Assembly: GCF_016757755.1 (NCBI RefSeq)
Contig: NZ_CP068437.1
Span: forward strand, 4,588,001-4,652,000
Source of the DNA: Shewanella sp. KX20019
GTDB taxonomy: Bacteria; Pseudomonadota; Gammaproteobacteria; Enterobacterales; Shewanellaceae
DNA length: 64,000 nt
Reading direction: 5' to 3'
This document shows positions 60,575 to 64,000 of the stretch, one piece after another. The first letter of the stretch is position 1; each line of letters opens with the position of its first letter. The notes below the pieces were generated by a model. It had not been told where the DNA came from, did not search any database, and was given only the letters and a program-made list of their open reading frames with translations. The position numbers and the translations under genes are program-made.

Positions 60575-61726
60575 ATGGAAAACAAGCACACTGACGCAAG
60601 CTCTAACGAGCCAAGCCCTGAAACAACCATTGCGGCGCAGTCTATTATCGACGCTCAGTCAAAATCTCAAACCAGTACCGCCCAACCAGCTGTAACCGAC
60701 ACGGCTCCAGCAGCTAATAAATCTGCACCTTGGGGGATTATCATTACCCTATTTATTTTGCTGATTGTCACTTTTGCCGCAGCGGCTGGCGGTTACTATC
60801 TTTATCAACAGCTTGAAGCTCAAAAAGCACAGTCCGCGGCATTAGAACAAAAAATACAAGCTGAATTAGTTAAGCCAAATCAACGTATCGCTTTTTTGGA
60901 GCAACAGCAAAGCCAGTTCAAATCGAATGTGGATTTAGCCCTTTCAACCGCTCAAAGCGAGCAAGAGCAGCTACAAGAACGCGTATCGATTATTGCCCAG
61001 CGCAACCCCAACCACTGGCGAGCAGAAGAAGCCAAATACCTAGTCCGCCTAGCTGGACAGAAGTTATGGCTTGAGCAAGACCCAAGCACTGCAACCAGCC
61101 TATTAAAGGCGGCTGACGAACGTATTAAGTCCATGCGCGACCCCTCTTTAATGCCAATAAGAAAAGCACTAGCAAATGATATAGCAGCAACCGCATCGAT
61201 AAAAAATACCGATATTGCCGGCACAGTGCTCACCCTAGACACCCTTATTGAAGGGTTAGAAACCCTGCCGTTAAACCGCGCCGAAACTCACTTTTCAGCA
61301 GCAGAGTTAAAAGATACCGAAGTCAGCGATTCAATTGACGACTGGCAAGCAAACCTAGCCAAATCTTGGCAAGCACTGATTGATGACTTTGTCATTATTA
61401 GAAAGCGAACCACTGATGCAGCGCCCTTACTAGAGCCTGACCAACAATGGTATCTGGTTGAAAATACTCGCAATAAGTTACTACAAGCGCAGCTTGCTCT
61501 GTACAGACAAGATCAAGTCAACTATCGCAACTCGGTTAGATTAGCGAGAAAGTGGCTTTATCAATATTTTGATCTAAAAGACCAACATGTCACTGATGCG
61601 TTAGCCACCTTAGATGCATTGGAAACCTTAAAGATCCAAACAGCTTCTATAGAGCGCTTCGATTCCTCTAACTTACTAAATCAATTAGTGACGTACGGTA
61701 ACTTGATGACAGAGGAGACACAATAA
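60575..61726 (+). CDS. hemX: HemX, membrane protein of the hem operon
   Basis: The 383-residue protein of the HemX/uroporphyrin-III C-methyltransferase-annotated family lacks a methyltransferase domain. It has an N-terminal disordered Thr/Ala/Ser/Gln-rich region, one membrane helix (WGIIITLFILLIVTFAAAAG, residues 48-67) and a long periplasmic part with coiled-coil segments. The true role is unknown; it may organise haem biosynthesis enzymes with HemY. Its stop overlaps the hemY start (TAATG). Confidence 0.93.
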   Translation: MENKHTDASSNEPSPETTIAAQSIIDAQSKSQTSTAQPAVTDTAPAANKSAPWGIIITLFILLIVTFAAAAGGYYLYQQLEAQKAQSAALEQKIQAELVKPNQRIAFLEQQQSQFKSNVDLALSTAQSEQEQLQERVSIIAQRNPNHWRAEEAKYLVRLAGQKLWLEQDPSTATSLLKAADERIKSMRDPSLMPIRKALANDIAATASIKNTDIAGTVLTLDTLIEGLETLPLNRAETHFSAAELKDTEVSDSIDDWQANLAKSWQALIDDFVIIRKRTTDAAPLLEPDQQWYLVENTRNKLLQAQLALYRQDQVNYRNSVRLARKWLYQYFDLKDQHVTDALATLDALETLKIQTASIERFDSSNLLNQLVTYGNLMTEETQ

Positions 61727-62892
61727 TGGTTCGTGTTCTCGTCTATCTTGGCATTATTTTACTTGGATTATGCCTAAGCCCTTTTCTCGCAGGCAATAAA
61801 GGCTACCTTTATATCGCCGTTGGAGATTACCAGGCTGAAACCAGCATTGTATTTGCGGTTCTCGCACTCATTATATTCTATAGCCTGCTGCAACTATTTG
61901 AGTTTGTAGTTGTTTGGCTGCTTAACCTTATTCTAGGCAGTCGACTTTTACCCGAAAAATGGCGCAAAAAGGCGGCAAGAAAGCATACCCTTATGGGAGC
62001 GCTTGCATTAGCAGAGGAGGATTGGTTGGCTGCAGAGAAAGCCATGGTTAAAGGCGCTGAAAAAGGCGAAATACCCGCGTTGAATTTACTCGCTGCAGCC
62101 CGCGCGGCACAGCACCAAAATAACACTGTTGCTCGAGATGAATATTTGGCAAAAGCAGCACTCGAGCCGTTAGCAGTCAAAGCTGTAAGCACCACGCGTA
62201 CTCGTTATCTATTACAGCAAGGTGAGCTTGAATTAGCCCGAGAAGAGCTTGAAAAATTAAACCCTACCAGTAAAAGCAAAAACCCTGTTTTAAAACTTGC
62301 AGTTGATCTATACCAAGCACAAGAAGACTGGCAAGCACTTAAGCTCATCTTACCTATTGTCAGTAAAAAGCAGCTCCTCAGCGAAGATGACTTTAAGGCA
62401 TTGTCGCTCAATACCAATCTTGCTTTGCTAAAAAGCGCTGCCAATATCAACGCGCAAGAGTTAGAAAAATGTTGGCATTGGTTATCTCGCGCGGAAAGAA
62501 AACAAGCAGACTATATTGCAGAGTACGCGACGGGATTAAACCGCATTGGCGAAAGAGAGCAAGCGATAAAGTTACTGCAAAAACAATTGAAAGCTGGCAC
62601 CGCAAAGCCTATCTTCGAAGCATTACCACAAGTGCTGACTCCGGCAGATGTTGACGCTAAAAAACAGCTGATTGCACTTGAATCTCACTTTGAAGACAAT
62701 GTCGATTATCAGATCTGTTTAGCCAAGCTATACCAACAAAATCACGACTACCACAATGCCAAAATATGGTGGCAAAAAGCCTGTTACCTGCAGGATAATA
62801 TCAATAACTTGCATGCACTAGCCGATGCGCAAGAGCATCAAGGCGAGCTGAACAGAGCGCTGCAAACCAGACGGAATGCCGCTAAGCTGTAA
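61726..62892 (+). CDS. hemY: HemY, membrane protein with tetratricopeptide-like repeats
   Basis: The 388-residue protein is the gammaproteobacterial HemY, unrelated to the protoporphyrinogen oxidase of Bacillus that shares the symbol. Two N-terminal membrane helices (about 5-20 and 42-65) precede a long alpha-helical repeat region of TPR type facing the cytoplasm or periplasm. It overlaps hemX by one base and is followed by a terminator, closing the hem operon. Confidence 0.93.
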   Translation: MVRVLVYLGIILLGLCLSPFLAGNKGYLYIAVGDYQAETSIVFAVLALIIFYSLLQLFEFVVVWLLNLILGSRLLPEKWRKKAARKHTLMGALALAEEDWLAAEKAMVKGAEKGEIPALNLLAAARAAQHQNNTVARDEYLAKAALEPLAVKAVSTTRTRYLLQQGELELAREELEKLNPTSKSKNPVLKLAVDLYQAQEDWQALKLILPIVSKKQLLSEDDFKALSLNTNLALLKSAANINAQELEKCWHWLSRAERKQADYIAEYATGLNRIGEREQAIKLLQKQLKAGTAKPIFEALPQVLTPADVDAKKQLIALESHFEDNVDYQICLAKLYQQNHDYHNAKIWWQKACYLQDNINNLHALADAQEHQGELNRALQTRRNAAKL

Positions 62893-62919
62893 CTTATTGT
62901 TATATCTATTTTGTCTATG

Positions 62920-62944
62920 AAAGCCACTGTATAGTGGCTTTTTG
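62920..62944 (+). terminator. Rho-independent terminator after hemY
   Basis: AAAGCCACT and AGTGGCTTT arms around GTAT with a T run, 27 bp after hemY. The 229 bp from here to the adhesin gene show no gene and should contain the adhesin promoter. Confidence 0.9.
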
Positions 62945-63173
62945 ACTTTCAGAAGATGTTGTCGAATCCTCCTCTCAAGCTAGTTAACTGATAAGACTAG
63001 TCTTTAAAATCCAACCAAAAAAACCATCAATATATTGTCTGTTCTCCTTGACTTTAGCCGACTTGACAACATTTGAACCGCGTACAAAATTTGTACTGTT
63101 AGTGCAACAATTAAAAATGACTAAGTACTGACTATCCTTCATTTCGCTCATGGACGAGGCAGTAGAGTAAATC

Positions 63174-64000
63174 ATGATGGGTACATATATTTCAAAGCAG
63201 GATGCCACCATTGTTGAGCTTTCTGGCACCATTCGCAGCCAAAATAGTCAAGGTGAGATGGCCCCCCTAAAAGTGGGTGATACCTTACGTCAAAATACTA
63301 TGTTTAGTGTCGCTGCAGACGCAACATTCAAACTCCAATACAGCGACGGCACCATAGTCACTCACGCGGACTTTAATGACAGCAATGATGTAACAAGTTC
63401 CGCGGTTGAAGCGACAGAGGAAATAACCGAAACGATAGATCCAGAAATCGCAGCATTACAAGCGATGATTTTAAGCGGTGAAGATCCGACCGAAAGCCTT
63501 CCAGATACCGCCGCCGGCGATGCAAGTCCAACAGGGAATGAAGGTGGAGGATTTATATCAGTCAGCCGTGCTGGTGATGAGACCATTGCCGATGCTGGGC
63601 ATGACACCGACGGTTTTCTGCAAGCACAAGCCGCTATTATAGATGAGGTCCCAAACTTCTTAGCACAGCTTGCTCTGCCTACAGTTGCGACCAGTTCTGT
63701 TACGCTGTTCGAGAAAAACCTATCTGAAGGATCAGAACCCCAAATATCAGCATTATCACAAGCCGAAAGTGTTTCTGTAACGGTTCAAGCCGGAATACAT
63801 ACATTAACGATTAATGGTGTCCAAGTATTTGTCGACGGTAATTTTATTGGACCAGTAACTATCCCCAGTGAACATGGTTCATTTGTTATCTCTAGCTATG
63901 ATGCAATTAACTCTATTCTCACCTACAGCTACACACTTAATAGCGCGATAGATCACAGTGAATCAGACATATTGTCTGAGCTATTTTTAGTACAATTAAC
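63174..64000 (+). CDS. bpfA: BpfA/LapA-like giant RTX adhesin, N-terminal part
   Basis: The frame is open from ATG 63174 (or ATG 63177) to the window end: 275 residues seen of what is probably a very large protein. Residues 1-65 are the retention module (VELSGTIRSQNSQGEM, LKVGDTLRQNTMF, LQYSDGTIV). The LapG-type cleavage motif TAAG is at residues 112-115 (LPDTAAGDASP), followed by the typical NEGGGFISVSRAGDE stretch. From about 180 a repeat-like beta domain begins. The place after hemCDXY is that of bpfA in S. oneidensis. The protein would be secreted by a type I system, held at the outer membrane, and released by a LapG homolog when cyclic di-GMP falls. Confidence 0.82.
   Translation, partial: MMGTYISKQDATIVELSGTIRSQNSQGEMAPLKVGDTLRQNTMFSVAADATFKLQYSDGTIVTHADFNDSNDVTSSAVEATEEITETIDPEIAALQAMILSGEDPTESLPDTAAGDASPTGNEGGGFISVSRAGDETIADAGHDTDGFLQAQAAIIDEVPNFLAQLALPTVATSSVTLFEKNLSEGSEPQISALSQAESVSVTVQAGIHTLTINGVQVFVDGNFIGPVTIPSEHGSFVISSYDAINSILTYSYTLNSAIDHSESDILSELFLVQL

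Noticed and set aside
62984..63232. 82-codon minus-strand frame before and across the adhesin start
   Set aside because: It overlaps the adhesin N-terminus on the other strand, and its product has no domain-like features.

Overview
This window is chromosomal DNA of a gammaproteobacterium, almost certainly a marine Shewanella. The supporting signs are: hemCDXY followed directly by a BpfA/LapA-type giant adhesin (the neighbourhood of bpfA in S. oneidensis, from memory), the ubiEJB-tatABC-tatD-hemB and gppA-rhlB-trxA-rho orders, a Wolinella-type frdCAB fumarate reductase, dusB-fis, and lptM-lysA-dapF-DUF484-xerC-yigB beside cyaY/cyaA. I saw no rRNA, tRNA, CRISPR array or intact insertion sequence.

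Layout. 1-8.8 kb: ubiquinone biosynthesis (ubiE end, ubiJ, ubiB), Tat translocase (tatABC), a small periplasmic protein, tatD, a membrane diguanylate cyclase and hemB. 9-12.7 kb: a periplasmic thioredoxin-fold protein, convergent with a large Oar-like TonB-dependent receptor. 13-17.5 kb: a short GppA/Ppx phosphatase and rhlB, divergent from trxA and rho. 17.6-23.6 kb, minus strand: a LysR-GNAT fusion protein and a fumarate reductase operon with two cytochrome b subunits. 23.9-26.2 kb: prmA, dusB, fis.

26.5-34.2 kb is an accessory catabolic block: LysR regulator, ethanolamine-type permease, glutamine-synthetase-like ligase, aldehyde dehydrogenase, iron-type alcohol dehydrogenase and a class I glutamine amidotransferase-like hydrolase. 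Together they suggest gamma-glutamylation-dependent degradation of an amino alcohol, probably ethanolamine. 34.2-35.3 kb is gene-poor, with palindromes and a decayed methyltransferase gene. 35.4-40.8 kb carries two repair genes: an enlarged HelD-like helicase and a divergent UvrB.

41.1-47.6 kb is a nitric oxide reductase cluster, with norE-norF-norQ on plus converging on norC-norB-norD-dnrP-unknown on minus. It is bracketed by uvrB and by a 25-codon relic of the start of a uvrB-like gene. 47.9-49.8 kb holds two PepSY membrane proteins behind the decayed 3' end of a TonB receptor gene. At 50 kb is a RIC/YtfE iron-sulfur repair protein with a convincing NsrR operator, so the 41-51 kb stretch deals largely with nitric oxide and iron.

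50.8-62.9 kb returns to core genes: yigB, xerC, DUF484, dapF, lysA, lptM, cyaY, cyaA (UUG start, with a consensus CRP site upstream) and hemCDXY. The window ends inside the N-terminus of a bpfA-like adhesin, which shows a retention module and a LapG-type cleavage motif.
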